Source: Tuctoria greenei (taxonomy: Eukaryota > Streptophyta > Magnoliopsida > Poales > Poaceae). Taken from it: a DNA stretch of 64,000 nt. Below are positions 47,761 through 60,458 of the stretch, one piece after another (the first letter of the stretch is position 1; each line of letters opens with the position of its first letter). Under the pieces are notes generated by a model. It ran no database searches. It saw only the letters and a list, made by a program, of their open reading frames with translations, and was not told the origin of the DNA. The translations under genes were made by a program, and so were the position numbers. The DNA lies in the NCBI GenBank assembly GCA_036927565.1, contig JAYESD010000002.1, positions 75,205,735 through 75,269,734 of the forward strand. Direction: 5' to 3'.

Positions 47761-49350
47761 TCAATTTAAGCCATGAGGATGCATAACCCCTATTTCACTA
47801 CGAATGTAACAGAAACGAGTGAAATCCAAAGGTTTTGTAAAAATGTCAGCCAATTGTTGTTCGGTATCTACATGATGAAGCACAATGTTTCCTTTTTCAA
47901 CATTATCTCGGAGAAAGTGATACCAAATGTCAATGTGCTTAGTTTTAGAATGTTGCACGGGGTTTTTAGCAATGCAAATGGTACTAGTGTTATCACAGAA
48001 TAGTGGAACACTATCTAGATCAACCCCATAGTCCTTAAGTGTTTGAACAATCCAAAGAATTTGTGAGCAAGCACTAGCAGCAGCTACATATTCAGATTCG
48101 GCTGTGCATTGTGCAACTGAATTTTGTTTTCTAGAGGACCAAGCAACAAGAGAATTACCAAGAAAATGACAAGCACCGGAAGTACTTTTCCTATCAATCC
48201 TACAACCCCCAAAATCATCATCCGGAAAAGCTTTCAAAGTAACAGTTGAGGAAGAAGGAAGAAAAATGCCAAATTCTTGAGTTCCATGTAAGTACCTGAG
48301 AATCCTTTTGACGGCTTGACGATGTGAAGAACGTGGGGAAGCTTGAAACCGTGCACAAAGACATACGCTGAATTGTATGTCCGGTCTTGATGCCATGAGG
48401 TACAAAAGTGATCTGATCATGCTTCTATATTCTTTTTGATCCACGGGTTCCCCATCTTCATCAAGTTCAAGTGTTGTTGTTGTTCCCATTGGTGTCCGAA
48501 GAGGCTTGCTTTTGTCCATGTTGAAGCGCCTTAGGAGGTCTTTGGTATACTTCGTTTGATGCACAAACGTACCCTCCTTGGTTTGCTTGATTTGCAGCCC
48601 CAAAAAGTAAGTGAGTTCACCCATCATACTCATTTCAAATTCGGAACTCATCATTGCTGAAAACATGGACACAAGATCATGAGAAGCACAACCAAAGATA
48701 ATATCATCCACATACACTTCAACGAATAATGAGTCATTGCCATGTTTAAGCACAAAAAGAGTTTTATCTACCTTGCCCATGGTAAACCCCTTTTCAAGTA
48801 AGAATGATTTTATCCTATCATACCATGCTCTAGGGGCTTGTTTGAGACCGTATAAGGCTTTAGACAGTTTGTAAACATGATTAGGAAAATCTGGATTTTC
48901 AAAACCCGGTGGTTGTTTGACATAAACCTCCTCATCTATGTAGCCATTAAGAAAAGCACTTTTAACATCCATTTGATATAGCTTAAAACCTTTAGATGCT
49001 GCAAAAGCTAGTAAAATTCTTATGGCTTCTAATCTAGTGACAGGAGCAAGAGTTTCATCAAAATCTAGACCTTCAACTTGAGTGAAACCTTGAGCAACCA
49101 ACCTAGCCTTATTCCTAACCACAACCCCATCTTCACTTTGTTTATTTTTATATACCCATTTAGTTCCAATTAAAGTGTGACCTTGAGGTGCAGGTACAAT
49201 TTTCCAAACATTATTTCTTTCAAAATTTTCTAACTCTTCTTGCATGGCAATAATCCAAGATTCATTAGTGAGTGCGTGTGATATATCTTTGGGTTCAAAA
49301 GAAGCAACAAAAGCAGAATGAGCCTAAGAGTTCGGATTGCAAAACCTGGA
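47761..49350 (-). pseudogene. Copia reverse transcriptase and RNase H
   Basis: The open frame 47761-49245 (494 codons) begins within RT (WKIVPAPQG, GTKWVYKNK) and includes the polymerase motif YVDDIIFG near residue 180 and the KALYGLKQAPRAWY block. The RNase H region has a changed FPDDDFGGC where an Asp-containing motif is expected, then SRKQNSVAQCTAESEY and the end near HPHGLN. Upstream the frame continues to 49326, where TAG (minus) separates it from the integrase frame. It would copy element RNA in particles. Confidence 0.93.
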
Positions 49351-49359
49351 CCGTGTGAC

Positions 49360-50570
49360 TCATTCGTGCAAGCTTCCAATCATCTGTTGTGGGGGATGAT
49401 CTTTGTAAAACTGTAGGGGAACAGATGTCTCACAAGCTTCTTCTTCATTAGGTTTATCATAGATTGATGAGCTTGTGACTTGTGGACGATCAGGACCAGC
49501 ATATGTGATAGCCGGAGCTTGTTCAATGTCCGGAGCTGGACACGTGTCAACTTCGGAACTACCAGGCACTATCACTGGCTCTTCTTCATCTTCGAAAAAA
49601 CCCTCCCCCTGAGGATACGGATCTGGTCCTGCAACACCGGAGCTAGTACCTGGGCTAGCTTCATCAAAAGACACTTCACAAGTCTCCACAATTTTGTTAG
49701 TGTCAAGTAAAAGCACATGGTAGCCTTTAGTATGAGATGGATAACCAAGAAACATGCCATCAAAGGATCTAGGTTCAAATTTATCAAGATTACCATGTTT
49801 CTTAACAAAGCATTTGCAACCAATGACCCGAAAGTGTGTAACACTAGGCCTATGTCCAAACCGGAGCTCATATGGTGTTTTACCTAGCTTAGTACGCAAG
49901 AAAACACAATTTGAGACATAACAAGCGGTTGCTAACGCATCAGCCCAAAATTTACTAGGAGTTTGATATTCATCAAGCATAGTCCTAGCCATCTCAACTA
50001 TGGTTCTGTTCTTTCTTTCTACAACACCGTTTTGTTGAGGTACATATGGTGAAGAGAATTGATGATCTATTCTATTTTCAGCACAAAAAGTGATCAAAGG
50101 ATTGATTTTTAAATTCAGTTCCATTATCACTTCTAATTGCTTTTAAAGATCCTGGGTAATCAATTGATAATCTAAGAAATAAAGTTCTAAAGTGACTAAA
50201 AACATCATTCTTAGACGCCATAAAGTAAACTCAAGAGTATCTAGAATAATCATCAACAATCACAAGCACATACCATTTACCTCCGAAGGATTGAACTTGT
50301 GAAGGTCCTACGGTGTCAAGATGCAAAAGTTGACATGGTTCAGTTGTCATGATCATTGTGAGAGGAGTATGTGAACCTGCAACCATCTTAGCATGTCTAC
50401 AATAAGAGCACACAATTTCTTTATCCCCTTTAAGCTTAGACAGCCCACGTATGCGATCAAGAGTACTAACACGCGTTAGGTGATCAAAGCCTACGTGACC
50501 AAGTCTACGATGCCAAAAATATAGGTCCTTTGAATCATTAGCAACTAGAACCTATGCTTAGAGGAAGACA
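49360..50570 (-). pseudogene. Copia integrase
   Basis: The GAG-pre-integrase and zinc-binding part lies at 50413-50560 (HRRLGHVGFDHL, CSYCRHAK). The core has the first Asp in HLDTVGPSQV (50231-50413), the second in an IRSDNGTEF-like stretch near 50130, and the catalytic Glu in YVPQQNGVVERKNRT. A stop at 50231 and a frameshift near 50110 split the core. The C-terminal part 49360-49870 is acidic and Pro-rich. It would insert the cDNA into chromosomes; this copy is broken. Confidence 0.88.
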
Positions 50571-50599
50571 TATCAAAATCAGCTTTAAAAACTCTTCCA

Positions 50600-50924
50600 A
50601 ACCGAGACATGTTAAAAATAAGCTCACTATTTGAACCTATAACTTTGCAGCAGTTTTTATTGAAAATAATTTCAAGATTTTCATCTAGCAATTGTGCAAC
50701 AGAAAGCAAGTTGTATTTCAAATTTTGACAAGTGCCACATCCTTTAAAGTGTAGTGATCATTTACTCTAACCGAACCCTTAGCAATTATAGGAGTTGAAG
50801 AATTATCGGCAAAAGTAACATTCTCTACACGTGACACAAAAGAGAGGGAGGAGAACCAATCTTTGTTACCGGTCATGTGGCGTGAGCAACCTGAATCCAC
50901 AATCCAAATGTTCTCCTTCCTCAA
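50600..50924 (-). pseudogene. Copia protease
   Basis: At 50718-50924 the sequence ENIWIVDSGCSRHMTGN carries the aspartic protease Asp-Ser-Gly triplet, followed by ADNSSTPIIAKG. A frame change near 50725 joins it to the downstream pol. It would process the Gag-Pol polyprotein. Confidence 0.82.
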
Positions 50925-51060
50925 ACGCGTAACCTACATAGAAGCACAATACGTCGATGACTCAATACTGGGGTTAGTTAAAAGGCATTTAGGAATCCAG
51001 TACTGAGTCACACGACGTGTAGCAGGAAAAACACGCGAAAGCTGAGACAAAGCAGCAGGT

Positions 51061-53230
51061 TTATGAGTCAAAGTTTTGAGATTTTTTATTCTTAACTACT
51101 GACCTATAAGGTGTTACTTGTGTAGCACAAAAATCAGTAGCTCCGGAGGCAAAAACAGAAGGTCCGGAGGTAAACTTTGAATGTTTTTGACTCAAAACAG
51201 CAGGTTGTACATTCGGTTCAATGTGAGCAGCAAATTTTGCATGAAAGTTATGAGATCTAGCAACCATTCTTTCCCTTTTCTGTTGTTTAGCTAGTCTATA
51301 ACAAAAATCTATGACATGACCATCTCTACCACAGAAGGTACAATGAAATTTAACTTTGTGTTCATGTCTAGATGAGCAAGCAATATTTTTATTTGAAACC
51401 GAATGAGGCAACACCCCTGCAGATTTGAAAACCACTCCTTTTTGTTTAGGAACTGTTTGAATCAAACCACTTCCTAATGACTTTACAATTTTAGGTGGAT
51501 GTGCCTTAGCATGATCATGAGAATCAAAACCTAAACATGTTTTATCATTGCAAGACTTGGAAGAATTCAGTAGTAAGTTTAGGTTCTTATTCCCATTACA
51601 AAACCGATCTAATGTCCTATGCATGTCATCAAGTTTATTGGACAGATCAAGGCAATTTTCACATGAAGTTTTTCCTTTTAGTTTGCAATTTGAACAAAAT
51701 TTAACTTCATGAGAACGTAAAGCATTGTTCAATATAGAAATTTCATTCATAGCATCCTGTAGTTTTTTATCAAGATCATCACAAGTAGAACAATGCAAAT
51801 CAATTGTAGAACAGCTAGCATCTTTCAAGTTTTTATCATTAAGTGCAGCAAGCTCTTTGTTCTTTTCAATTTCTAACTCAAGTTTATCAAGTGTGGAGGT
51901 GTGTGCACTTCTTAATGAGGACAATTGTTCATATATTAAATCACATGAGGAACATGCATCATCACTAGGAATCAAAGTTTTTAAACGGCTGATTTCAGAT
52001 TCTAGTGATTCAATTTTAGCGGCACTATCCCTAAGCTTTTTGTCCTTTTTCTTAACAATAATAGTGGCACGAGAAATAGCATCACACATTTCTTCGCAAG
52101 TAGGACATACCTCTTCATTGTCGCAGTTGTGTTCTGCCTCCTCCATACTTGATCTTGACTTGCCCGCCATAAAGCACAAGTTTGCCAAATTATCTTCATC
52201 TTCATCACTTCCAATGTCCATGTCACTTGAACTGAACTCTTGAAGCGCGGTGATGAAACTGTTGATCATCTTGCGTCCTATGGTACCTTTCTTCTTCTTG
52301 TTGGAATTTTCCAGAGGAGGTCCGAACCTTGCTTTGTTTTTCTTCCCGGGTGGTCGGACATGAAAGGTTAGGGCATTCTGTACGAAAGTGTCCTGTTTTA
52401 CCACATTCAAAACAGCGTTGAGGTCTGGAGCTCCCTCTCCTTCTAGTTCTCACATTTTGCAATGCTTTTGAGAATCTAGTAGAGATGAGTGCCAACTCCT
52501 CTTCTGGAAATTCTTCGATCTGCTCCACGGTTAGTGAGGACTACAAAGCAAGAGTATTGCAAGATGATGATTAGCCCGAGCTAGACATATCACGTTGTAA
52601 AACAAATGCAATAGACTTATTTGGGTTCTTACATGCTAGGATGTCAATTTCATGAGTTTTTAACTTGGAATATAGTACATCTAATGTAAGAGAACTCATG
52701 ACAGTAGATTCACGAATAGATGTGACTTTCATCTCCCAAATTGACATATCTAATGCACTTAGCAATTGCCTAGCATTTTCAGCATCTGAAAAATTAACAT
52801 TGACACTACGCAAGTTGCTGAGAATCTTATTAAAGCAAGCAAAAAGGTCATCAATAGACTCACCGGGTTACATCTCGAAGCGCATGTATTCTTTCTTGAA
52901 CATGTCTTGGCTTACCTCTTTGATCGTGTTGGATCCTTCGTGGTAGTCACAAAGTGCTTTCCACACATCGTATGCAGATCGGAGGTGTGCAACACGGTCG
53001 AAGTCGCTTTGAGTTAATCCTTGTATGATCAAGTTCCGAGCCTTGTTGTTGTTGTCGACATATCTTAGATTTGTAGCTGTAACTTGATCGTTTGATGGCA
53101 CTTCGTAAGGCTTATACCTTCTCCCATATTGCAAAGCCTTGTGCCTGGATGAAAGCCTCCATGCGTGCCTTCCAAACCTGAAAATCAATACCAACAAACA
53201 CACAAGGTTTGGGGGAGTACTTCTCCATGA
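51061..53230 (-). pseudogene. Copia gag with two zinc knuckles and coiled coil
   Basis: The likely start is the ATG at 53228-53230 (MEKYSPKPC), followed by the UBN2-type domain (VWKALCDYHEGSNTIKEVS). A frameshift near 53120 and a TAA at 52868 break it. The first zinc knuckle CFECGKTGHFRTEC is near 52400. The long frame 51061-52410 holds a Lys/Glu-rich coiled coil with paired Cys motifs (CPTCEEMC, CSNCKLKGKTSCENC) and a second knuckle CTFCGRDGHVIDFC near 51330. The length and two knuckles fit the SIRE-like gag group. Confidence 0.87.
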
Positions 53231-53276
53231 TGATTAGTCAAAAACACGCGCAAATCACAAATATTAGAGCACCGTG

Positions 53277-53289
53277 GCTCTGATACCAA
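53277..53289 (-). other. Primer-binding site of copia element (tRNA-Met)
   Basis: The minus strand reads TTGGTATCAGAGCC directly after the LTR end at 53291. Confidence 0.9.
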
Positions 53290-53290
53290 T

Positions 53291-55151
53291 TGTAGGATCG
53301 AAGATCACGTGAAAAGCTACCAGAGGGGGGGTGAATGGTAGATTTAAAAATCTTACGCAGCGGAAACAATTAAACCCCAAACCCTTTCGGCAGAAAAACG
53401 ATCTGTTAAAGAAATCGTGTGTGAGACTAATTTAAACATGTTTCACCATGACAAAAGTGATATATATCAGAGAGAATCAAGTCACGAAGACAACACAAAA
53501 AGAATCACTCAAATCCGTCGAGAAAAACTCAAGCTATGATCGAAAGATCAAACAAGGTCAATCTGCCCTACCCGAGAAAAAACAGTTCTGGAACGCTGCA
53601 AAGAAACTCGTGTACATCAGAAACAAAAAATCCAATGACCGTGAAATTTTGACATATGATAGATAATCAAGTTGTGAAGACAACCCAAAAAGAATCACGT
53701 CAATTGGATCTGTAAAACTCGAGTTATGATAAAACCACAGACGAAAGGTCTTGCTGTCTAGAAACTCGACGAGTAAAACTTGTCTGGAACAAGTCGGACG
53801 AACAAGGCACAAAAGTTCCTTCAAACTACGAATTTTATTCAATAGAACACAATAGGAACAGCCCCAAAGTCGTGCACCACGAGCTCTGGGCTCCCTTGCT
53901 CATATAACCCGCTCGAAAGCCAACCCAATATCAACTAGGACTCTAATCCTACTCAGATCACGAATCGTAACTTTCCATAACTGATCAAGATTCTTCTATA
54001 CGCAGATAGAAGCAATCTTAAGACTTCCAAACACCTTAGGAACGCATCCCATATTCCTAACAACTCAAATTCATGACCCACACGAAATCCTATCATAACC
54101 AACTCAAATCTTTCCATATTTGAGTCAAACCCGACTCAGCCGCAGCCTGAGTCCATAACCTAGTCGGTTGGACCTTTCTGACCAACTCTTTACGTCCACA
54201 TCTCTTCATCACTTCTCAGAACCATGTATCCACATCCATGAACACCTTGCACACGTGCAAACATCTTCCAATGACGTCCACGATACCTTCATATGCATTG
54301 TTCTTGATTCAATCATGCTGCGCAACCTCCTGATCAGCTCAACCACAATTCCTCCTGAATTTGGTTGTTGGAACCTCATCTCCTCCCTGAGACTAGTCCA
54401 ATGGATCCCGTCACCAGCCATGTCTTGAACTCAAGCAACACCTGCACATGAATAAACAACCAATCCATACGAGCCCAAGTCCTCGACTTGACTCAAGTTA
54501 GTTCCGAACACAACACCCTACGTGAGAACCTCACATAAGCATGTTGCAAAACCACAGTAACACGATATCATCCATATCAACCAAAACGCACCAAAAAATT
54601 AGCAAATGAATACTAAGAAATCTTTCCAACAATGTAAAGCAAGTACGAAACATTGCAAATAAAAAGCAGAAGCACTGCGGTCAAGTTCTGGACCTTGCGA
54701 GAGCAACCCGAACCTTGAGCCGGAACTAACAAAAGCTAGTAGAACCTAGCGCTGGAGCTTACAAAACTAGTACAACCAAGCTCCCACCGAAGCTTACAAA
54801 ACTATCAGGACCTAGCGCCGGAGCTAACCAGAACTAGTCGGAACTAGTAATCCCAAAAGCCGGAGCTAGAAAAATCAACTTCGGAGCTTAGCAAAAACAT
54901 GTCAGAGCTATCAAAAACATGCCGGAGCTAAAGACAAAACTTCACCGGAGCTGACCAAAGCTAGTCGGACCTAGAATCGAATGTAACCGGAGCTACCCAA
55001 AACAAGCCGGACCTACCGTCGGACCTTGCTATAGCTCAAAGCTAGAGTCGGACCTTGATAAAAAGGTGTTTTGGTGATATTCAAAACTTTTATCATCAAA
55101 GACAAGTGTATTCACTACAAGCCAATGTATTCAACACATATAGGTCTTACA
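53291..55151 (-). repeat. 5' LTR of copia element
   Basis: Length is 1861 bp with TGTAAGACC...CGATCCTACA on the minus strand. The TATA-like motif is at 53899-53910 (minus), weaker here because of one change. The GGAGCT/CGGACC unit array lies at about 54690-55050. It is followed by the TSD ATTGG (55152-55156). Confidence 0.95.
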
Positions 55152-55156
55152 ATTGG

Positions 55157-56628
55157 ACTTCATTTACTGGACCAAACAGGGTTCAAATCTACTATGTCAA
55201 TTGAAAAATGAAAAATGTACAGAAATATTTTCAGAATTTCTAGCAAACTTGTAAAATCAATTTCTCCCTGTAGAAAGCTCAGAAAAATATGAAACCAATT
55301 TTCCAAGAACCAGAAGAACCTCCTCTACCATAATCATCCATAGCCATGAAAACACTCCAGAATTAATACCAAATTTCGAAGAAGGCTTTTACTTGTTCGA
55401 ATTTTTGAGACAACAAGCTTCCTTGAACATCTCCAATTCTTGGTCCAGTTCTTCCTCATAGAACCTAGTATCCACATTAAAAATGCCAAAGCAAATAAAA
55501 ATCATTTTCTTACCTGATTAGTGTTTATAAGATCTTTCATATAGTTTCACTATCACTCATGTAATCAATATATTGCATATCATATAGTGACCGAGATTGA
55601 GGAGGAGCCGGAGGAATTGGACAACATCCTCCTAGGAGCTAACTTTGATACTGACTCGCAGCCAGGCAAGCCCCAGTTTGCATTTAAGTGCTATTTCAAA
55701 GTTTCTATTTGGATCACTTATGTCTAGGATTAGTTTTGTGCATTAGGGCTAAGGTGCTTGCTACTCCACATGCATGACCCACAAATCCCATGGAGTATTG
55801 GGTAGGTATACAACTTACGAGTAGAAAATGCCATGCTAATGTTTTGAGGAATCCGGTAGAAGTCGAGTAGTTAGAACCTACTCGCGAGATAGGAATTTAT
55901 CACACGGGATGGATGAGATCAAAGAATGGTTTATGAATTGGAATTTGAGACCGAGCATCGATAGGGTGCAGCGAGACGTGGTCTCACATGCATAGCCCTG
56001 CTTGTGTCGATTGAGGACCGATCCATGTGCGACTGTGCTGGACAAGTTTGAACTGTACCGGATGCATACTGGGCATATGGAACCCAGGAAACCGATGTAG
56101 CTTGATAACTTCGGCATCGAGGCATAGCCCACCGTCGATAGGGGTGGGTTTAGGGTAGCAAGATGTAAATCTACCAGTGGGCACATACACGCTCCGTGCA
56201 GGGACCTTATGCTTGCGATGGTGGGACCGGTTCAGCGTTTGAGTTTCTTGTGAAAGGTTGCTGCGTATGATGTGGTGAGGAGCACAACATGCTCCTTACG
56301 CACGGGTGTACGTGACGTGTTATTCGGGTGTCTAATGATTGCAATCACCGTCCCTCGCGGTTATTTGAGTACCGCTTGTTCACTGCGCTGTGACATAGTA
56401 AATACTGAAGAAGCCAGGAGAATATGATGTAATGAATTATAATTGCTAACCTGAGAGTTTAGCTGTGAGTATTACTTCCACTGTACATTATGTATTGTAA
56501 AAGACTTCCACTGTTTATATAAATAAAACTTTGTATTTTATCGTATTCCTTTCATGTGTGCTGTTGGGTGCCGCATCGCACAGCACCACCCTCTGCCATT
56601 CCTAGAATGTCTGGACCCGGTCCTCACA
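55157..56628 (+). mobile_element. Solo LTR (Del/Tekay-related gypsy), right part
   Basis: It continues 11800-13743. It carries, in the opposite direction, the same landmarks as the minus-strand gypsy LTRs: GTAGAAGTCGAGTAG with CTACTCGCGAGA at 55859-55891, GATTGCAATCACCGTCCCTC at 56338, and the end GTGCCGCATCGCACAGCACC. It ends ...GGTCCTCACA at about 56628. No internal element sequence adjoins it, so only one LTR remains. Confidence 0.75.
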
Positions 56629-57806
56629 CATGGGTGGTTGAAAGATAGAACAACAAATGGAGCACACATACCTAAAAGTCAAGTTCCTTTCAAATTCCGG
56701 AGAGTTCAATTTAGATTTGAAGTATCTCAATTTGATTCTCTCAAGTCTCTCCTTTGTGTGTAGTGGAAATATATCATCACCAAGGCATTTTGCCTAAATT
56801 CATCCTACCTATACATAAGGCTTGTATGTGGAGCTTGGTAGGGAATATAGTAGGCATATTTGCAACACATAATATTGCTAAGTCAAACAAGTAAGCCTTA
56901 GGAGAAATCAATTCAAAACAATTTGATTCAATACTTGTGCATGTGTGATGGAATGGAGTGGATGTGGATCCTGAGATGGCTCCTTTTTTAGTGGACTCTC
57001 TTATTTTGCAGGGATGAAACATGGCTACTTTTTTTCTCATGCTTATGATGTAAGACATGCATTTTTCTTTTTCTTTTTTTTTTCTTTTTCTTGTAGCCAT
57101 GTCTTCTACTCCCTTTTTATGCAATAAATTCTTGAGAGAGTACTAAGTATGAATGATATGGAGTTTCTCTTTTTATTGTGGAATGGTGGTATGGTGGAAT
57201 TTTGATTACTTCTAGTGTAGAAGTATAGCGTGTGCAAGTGAAGTCTTGAATTCAAAAATAAATGAATGAAATCTCACATAGGTCTATATTAATTTGACAA
57301 AGCTCAATGTGAAGACAAATAGCATATGCATAAGGTCTATCAATGTGATGTATCATATGGCTTTGGTAGATATTTCCAATCAAATGAGAATAACATAAAT
57401 CTTTTTAGAATTTCTCCGGAAATCTATGTTTCACTTTCAAACTAGGAATAGCAGCCCTATCACTATACCATATCTCACAACAACGTATAACGGATTAAGC
57501 TTTTGCTACCCACAATTTCCAAATCAAGGCAAAATCAATTTTAGCTAACGAGAGCAATATGTTGGAGAGTAGTAAGTTGTAAACTAGGGACTTAGGAAAA
57601 TTAAAATAGAGCAACTATTCATCATTTCATTTATGTGAATTTCAAACAATTCTTACCGCACATCATTTATTTTATTGAGAAACAAATCTATCGTAATTTT
57701 TTTATTTGTGAGGTGAATGATGGTCGAATGGAAAATAAGTATGCAAAGGGGTTGATACAATTTTCCTCAAGTGGGGGGCCTCCCCCAAGCTTGTTCTTCA
57801 CTCACC
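56629..57806 (-). mobile_element. Tat/Athila-like internal region, noncoding part
   Basis: This is AT-rich sequence without a convincing gene; it was joined to 11600-11799 before the solo LTR's parent arrived. Near 57775-57795 the minus strand has AAGCTTGGGGGAGGCC, a second tract resembling the element's polypurine tract. Confidence 0.55.
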
Positions 57807-59400
57807 TCAGAGTGAAGGTTTGAACCCTTGATGACAGAAGTATGCCGCGAGATCGGCTTGTTGTTGTTGTTGTAGTGTGGAGTTGAGGTTGATGAATTTG
57901 GTGTTCATGTGTTGTTGCCATTCTTGGGTACCTTGGACATGCCCTTGGAGAGTGTTGTAGATGTCACCTGTTCTTACATCAAGCTCATCCATACGTCTAG
58001 TGAGATCCGTCATTCCTTGGCTATAGTCCAGATGACTTCTAGCCAAAGAGGAACACTATCTTCTCATGGGTGATGGAGGCAAGCTGCTAGATCTTGAAGT
58101 GGATAGGGGTGGCTCCCATGCGGCACCTGGCCATCCATGCCAAGACCGACCTTCGGTCTCATACGATGTAGGTTGAGTCCATTCGGGTGCATCACCCATT
58201 GGGTTCTCTTCCTCTTCGTACTCATGGACTGTGGAGGTTGTTGGAGGCAAAGCCGCTCCCCTTGTATGGCTTCTAGTTACCCTACCAGAGACATTACTTC
58301 TTCCGGCTTCCTCGATGGGAAAAAAGTCAATGGTTAGCCTTCGACATTTGTACAAATGATAATCCGGCTTAGGTAACCGAATTTCATTGACAAAGCCGGG
58401 ATAATAAAATATCAAAGAGCCATCATTATCATGCTTAAGGGTATGTCCTTGCACTAAATAATCTTCATCAATTAATTCCCTTTCATTTTCAATATACTCA
58501 AATGAAGAATATTCTAGTGCTCCTACCCTAGTAGCAATATGGATAATCAATGAATTACATTCAATCGGCCCTACCCTTGGTATGTAATCTAACCATTGTG
58601 TCATCATGGCAATAACTAGAGCAACTTTTATCTTTTTAATCATGGCAAATAAAATTTCCAGCTCAACATCACGTATTATCCTTACATCTCCTCTAGGGAA
58701 CAAGGGAACATAGTCATAGCTACCCATCTATGCATGAAGCGTAAAGTGGGGTTGTGCAAGTGGCTATTCCTAGGTGCACTACATCTGACCTCACCTATTG
58801 AATCATGCCAAAAACTTTGTTTGTTAAACTTAGGCAAAGTGTCTAAATCTAACAATCAACGTTTATGGAAGCCTAGGATTTCACTTAATTCTCTCCATAG
58901 GATAGTCTATTCATTTTGAAATAATCTAAAAGTAATACCATCCAATCCTATTTCGAGCGTGCAAAGGAATTGCATGGAGAGAAGGCGTGAACTTTTCTCC
59001 TCTATGTGAGCAAAGTTTTCCCATCCTAATGCAGGACAAATGGAAAAGAATTCGGAATCCATACCTATTTTGGAGATCACATCCGAATCATAAGCTTTCA
59101 TAGGAGAAAACTCACGATCTTGGAGGATATTGTGTGCTTGATCTTCAACTTCACTTTGGATGTCGAGGTCATCGTTGTGAAGAAGTTGGTGTGGTTGCTC
59201 CTCTCACCCATGGGAGTGTCCTCTCCTACACTCCTCCTCCGTGAACTTGGTGTAGCAATGGAAGAGGGGCATGCACTTGAGTCTCCACCATGTCCTGAGC
59301 TTGCAGCCTTTTTCCTCTTTCCAAACAACCTCTTTATTCCTTCATGGACATAACAAACAAGAACACAACAAGGCAAAAATTCGAAAAAGGTGATGTTAGC
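57807..59400 (-). pseudogene. Extra ORF of Tat/Athila-like element (putative plant transposon protein)
   Basis: Blocks on the minus strand are a basic Ser-rich leader (FGKRKKAASSGHGG, near 59300), then MKAYDSDVISKIGMDSEFFS (59101-58907) with IGLDGITFRLFQNE, then the frame 58056-58727 (PLFPRGDVRIIRDVELEI, MTQWLDYIPRVGPIE, DYHLYKCRRLTI), and an end with MDELDVRTGDIYNTLQGHV and a Gln run (58046-57807). The pattern resembles the additional non-gag, non-pol ORFs of Tat/Athila elements and grass proteins labelled putative plant transposon protein. Function is unknown. At least three frame changes break it. It lies just upstream of the polypurine tract and 3' LTR in element order. Confidence 0.62.
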
Positions 59401-60327
59401 AAAAACAAAACCCCCAACGAATTTTCCCTTGAAGAACTTGAGAACAAATTGCAAATGCAAACAATAGAAAATCTTTTTGAGTTGGGAATTTGAGCAAGAG
59501 TGCTTCAATGAAGAGCAAGGAAACAATGTGAGCAAAAGTGACTTTGAGGAGGTATCAAATGAGGTGAAGTGTGAGGAGAAGAGCTCATCACGACCACCAT
59601 TTATAGTGTGCAATCCCCAACGGTCACTAGGGAACTAAATGTTGTTGTTGTAGGAGAGAGAGCCAAAACTCTTTCCCCTAGTTGGCCGAACAGGGGGGTC
59701 AGCCGACCTGATAGCTGGGCCCCCCTATTCCCCCTTTTGGCAGGTGGCTCCCCAACGGCTATGAAATTAGCACGTTGGTGAAATACCACTTTTGTAACTC
59801 AAAAAAATTGTTTTCCAAATAAGAACTCCTTTTTCAATACCCAACAATTTTCTTTTTGTGAAAAATAAACAAATAAAAATGATAGTTTAGAATAGAAAAT
59901 TCTCAACTTGCTATGAAAAACCAAATATGCATTCGGGAAAATCAAACTAAATGGGGACAACCAAATAAAGAGAAAAGAAAACAAAGAAAAGGACAACTAC
60001 CAATTTAACCTATTGGCTAGGTCTCACCACCGTCCGATGAGATGGACATTCCTCCTTCGTCATTTCTTGTCATCATGGCCTGGTAGGATGGGCTCGGACG
60101 GCTTGTGTTGCTTCTTCCTCCATACCTTCTTTGGCGGCTTGGTGGACTTGGGCCTTTGGGGAGGCTCGGGCTTCTCCGTCATCTTGGGGTGTCGGCGTGG
60201 ATGATAAGACAGGTTTTCCGCATAGATCAAATTCCTTATGAATGCAATTAGCGGGTCCAACTTTGGAGGTGTGATTTTGGCCTCTTGAATGTGTTTAACA
60301 TCCGGGCCATACTTGATACGGATCATG
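59401..60327 (-). mobile_element. Tat/Athila-like internal region, leader of extra ORF
   Basis: On the minus strand a TATA-like CTATAAATGGTGG lies near 59590-59605, followed by a leader toward the extra ORF, which suggests a separate transcript. A reading frame at about 60030-60325 (IKYGPDVKHIQEAKITPP, basic Pro/Lys-rich end) precedes it and is cut by the LTR at 60328; I do not recognise its product, possibly the C-terminus of the preceding coding region. Confidence 0.5.
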
Positions 60328-60458
60328 TGTAACACCCTCATTTTCATCCATCATGCATTGCATACATTCTTAAACATGTTTAATATTAAGAAACATAAAA
60401 AGGAACAAGTTTAAAATGAATTAGAAGCAAAACAACACTTAAAACTCTGTAGAAGTAT

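Larger units (their letters stand above)
13744..55151 (-). mobile_element. Complete copia (SIRE-like) element with nested insertions
   Basis: Its TSD is ATTGG (13739-13743 and 55152-55156). The 5' LTR is 53291-55151. The 3' LTR is split into 13744-13770 and 44946-46783 by the gypsy insertion. The LTRs start TGTAAGACC and end CGATCCTACA on the minus strand and are about 1.86 kb. A TGGTATCAGAGCC primer site (53277-53289) and an AAGGGGGAGAT tract next to the 3' LTR bound the internal region. All retroviral-like domains are present in the copia order (gag, protease, integrase, RT, RNase H) but with stops and frameshifts. The LTR copies look very similar by eye, suggesting a fairly recent insertion. 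Confidence 0.93.
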
